A stretch of 7,448 bases of DNA. It comes from Pelagibacteraceae bacterium TMED259. GTDB lineage: Bacteria > Pseudomonadota > Alphaproteobacteria > HIMB59. The position numbers and the translations under genes were made by a program. The notes under the pieces are model-generated. The model had not been told where the DNA came from. It was given only the letters and a program-made list of their open reading frames with translations, and did no database searches. Position 1 is the first letter of the stretch. Each line of letters begins with the position of its first letter. The stretch is from assembly GCA_002169365.1 (NCBI GenBank), contig NHLE01000043.1, positions 2,009 through 9,456 on the forward strand. Direction: 5' to 3'. Below are positions 6,572 through 7,448 of the stretch, piece by piece.

Positions 6572-7290
6572 AACTACAATACTTTATAAAAGGCAATAAT
6601 AAGATAGCTTATAGATATTACAAAAGAAGTAAAAAAAATTTGATTTTCATTCATGGTCTTATGTCTGATATGAATGGGCAAAAATCAGTTTTTTTTAATA
6701 ACCATTGTAGAAAAGAAAATATTTCCTTTTTATGTTTTGATTTTAGTGGGCATGGCAAATCAAATGGTGATTTCATTAATTTTGGAATTAAAGATTGGTA
6801 TAAAAACTTAAAAGATTTAATTAATTACTTAAATTTAAAAAATATCACATTAATTGGCAGTAGTATGGGAGGATGGGTGGCAATGCTTTATGCCCTTAAT
6901 TTTTCTAAAAATATAGATAAACTCATTGGAATAGCAGCTGCACCTGATTTTACAAAAGATCTATTATGGAAAGAGCTTAGTGATCACAATAAAGCTAAAA
7001 TTCGTGCAAATAAAATCATAAAAAAAAAAGTAAATGATGACTTTACCTATCAATATTCACCCAAATTATTTAAAAATAGTAAAGATCATTTCATAAAAGA
7101 CACCAATAAGAAATTTTTAAAAGAAACAGTTCTTTTTCATGGGGATAAAGATCTGACAGTACCACGATCCTATAATGATAAATTTTTTACAAATTCAAAT
7201 TTTTCAAAATTAATTAATATTACCATTAAAAATGCTGATCACAGCATGTCAGATGAAATTAGTTTAAATACTATTTCTAAGTTTATTTAG
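6565..7290 (+). CDS. Alpha/beta hydrolase, ABHD10-like serine esterase/thioesterase
   Basis: A 241-residue cytosolic-looking alpha/beta hydrolase with no signal peptide or membrane segment. The oxyanion loop HGLMSD is at 30-35, the nucleophile elbow GSSMGGW at 98-104 (Ser100), the acid region HGDKDLTVP at 192-200 (Asp196), and the catalytic His in NADHS (His226), so the triad is complete. The pair GSSMGGW and AAAPDFTKDLLW (124-135) is, from memory, distinctive of the ABHD10 branch. Human ABHD10 removes acyl groups from glucuronides and S-palmitoyl proteins; the bacterial substrate is unknown. Related genes lie next to infC in several alphaproteobacteria as I recall, which would fit the present location. 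The ATG has no Shine-Dalgarno sequence and no other start keeps the first strand. It overlaps the divergent glycosyltransferase start by up to 7 bases and the convergent gene's stop by 4 bases. An A10 run (7020-7029) encodes part of a Lys stretch. Confidence 0.88.
   Translation: MSKLQYFIKGNNKIAYRYYKRSKKNLIFIHGLMSDMNGQKSVFFNNHCRKENISFLCFDFSGHGKSNGDFINFGIKDWYKNLKDLINYLNLKNITLIGSSMGGWVAMLYALNFSKNIDKLIGIAAAPDFTKDLLWKELSDHNKAKIRANKIIKKKVNDDFTYQYSPKLFKNSKDHFIKDTNKKFLKETVLFHGDKDLTVPRSYNDKFFTNSNFSKLINITIKNADHSMSDEISLNTISKFI
6596..6623 (-). promoter_or_regulatory. Weak candidate promoter for the glycosyltransferase pair
   Basis: On the minus strand, TTGTAA (6618-6623) is followed after 16 bases by TATTAT (6596-6601, five of six of TATAAT). 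The predicted transcript start near 6589 is about 18 nt ahead of the TTG start at 6571. The site lies inside the first codons of the oppositely oriented hydrolase gene, because the two start regions overlap and leave no free intergenic DNA. The match is weak in AT-rich sequence. Confidence 0.28.
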
Positions 7291-7448
7291 GCAATCTTAT
7301 GTTGTTCAACAACAGGGAAGCTTAATTTATTTATAACTTCATCTGGAACAACATGAATAAACTTAGTTATCTCTTGATCAAAGTTTTCAATAATGAATTG
7401 AGCTCTTTTAGATTTTGTTTGCTTAACAAAATCATTCAATAAATCAAA
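7287..7448 (-). CDS. gltB: Probable glutamate synthase large subunit, C-terminal end only
   Basis: The last 53 codons of a minus-strand gene that enters from the right edge. The visible peptide contains TKSKRAQFIIENFDQ, then ITKFIHVVPDEVINKL and ends VVEQHKIA. The spacing T-x-S-x-R-A-x2-I-x3-F-D...F-x2-V-x-P matches the extreme C-terminus of GltB as I remember it, where this helix follows the beta-helix domain of the ferredoxin/NADPH-dependent glutamate synthase. That enzyme makes two glutamates from glutamine and 2-oxoglutarate. None of the catalytic domains is inside the window, so the call rests on a short tail only. Its stop codon (7289-7287) interlocks with the stop of the convergent hydrolase gene. 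Confidence 0.6.
   Translation of the reverse strand, partial: FDLLNDFVKQTKSKRAQFIIENFDQEITKFIHVVPDEVINKLSFPVVEQHKIA

Overview
The window looks like a piece of a small, very AT-rich, tightly packed bacterial chromosome, most likely from a free-living alphaproteobacterium of the marine SAR11/HIMB59 type. That placement is an inference. It rests on the low G+C, the Lys/Asn/Ile-rich proteins, the overlapping or nearly touching genes, the infC-rpmI-rplT-pheS-pheT order, and an ABHD10-like hydrolase close to infC. No rRNA or other decisive phylogenetic marker is present.

Layout. From 6571 down to 1, everything reads on the minus strand. Two glycosyltransferases come first (a GT4-type and a GT9/heptosyltransferase-type, joined by an ATGA overlap). 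They are followed by the classic translation operon: infC (IF3), rpmI (L35), rplT (L20), pheS and pheT (the two subunits of phenylalanyl-tRNA synthetase). pheT leaves the window at position 1 with about 724 codons present, so its C-terminal anticodon-binding domain is mostly missing. On the plus strand, 6565-7290 encodes an alpha/beta hydrolase resembling ABHD10. At the right edge, 7287-7448 on the minus strand holds the last 53 codons of what is probably gltB (glutamate synthase large subunit).

How the genes work together. IF3, L35, L20 and PheST serve translation initiation, 50S assembly and tRNA-Phe charging, and in other bacteria they are tied together by autogenous control through IF3 and L20. 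Two features here fit that control. infC has no ATG start, only TTG or the adjacent ATT. The infC-rpmI gap holds a small hairpin with a weak competing partner. A sigma70-like promoter lies just in front of infC. The glycosyltransferase pair probably works on LPS core or another envelope glycan. No terminator is visible between it and infC, so read-through into the translation operon is possible.

The two intergenic gaps longer than 50 bases (3813-3907 and 4454-4568) are described below; no gene-free stretch exceeds 300 bases. I see no RNA gene, CRISPR array, insertion sequence or integrase. The window is mostly an ordinary conserved region. The points worth a second look concern regulation and gene packing rather than an unknown system.
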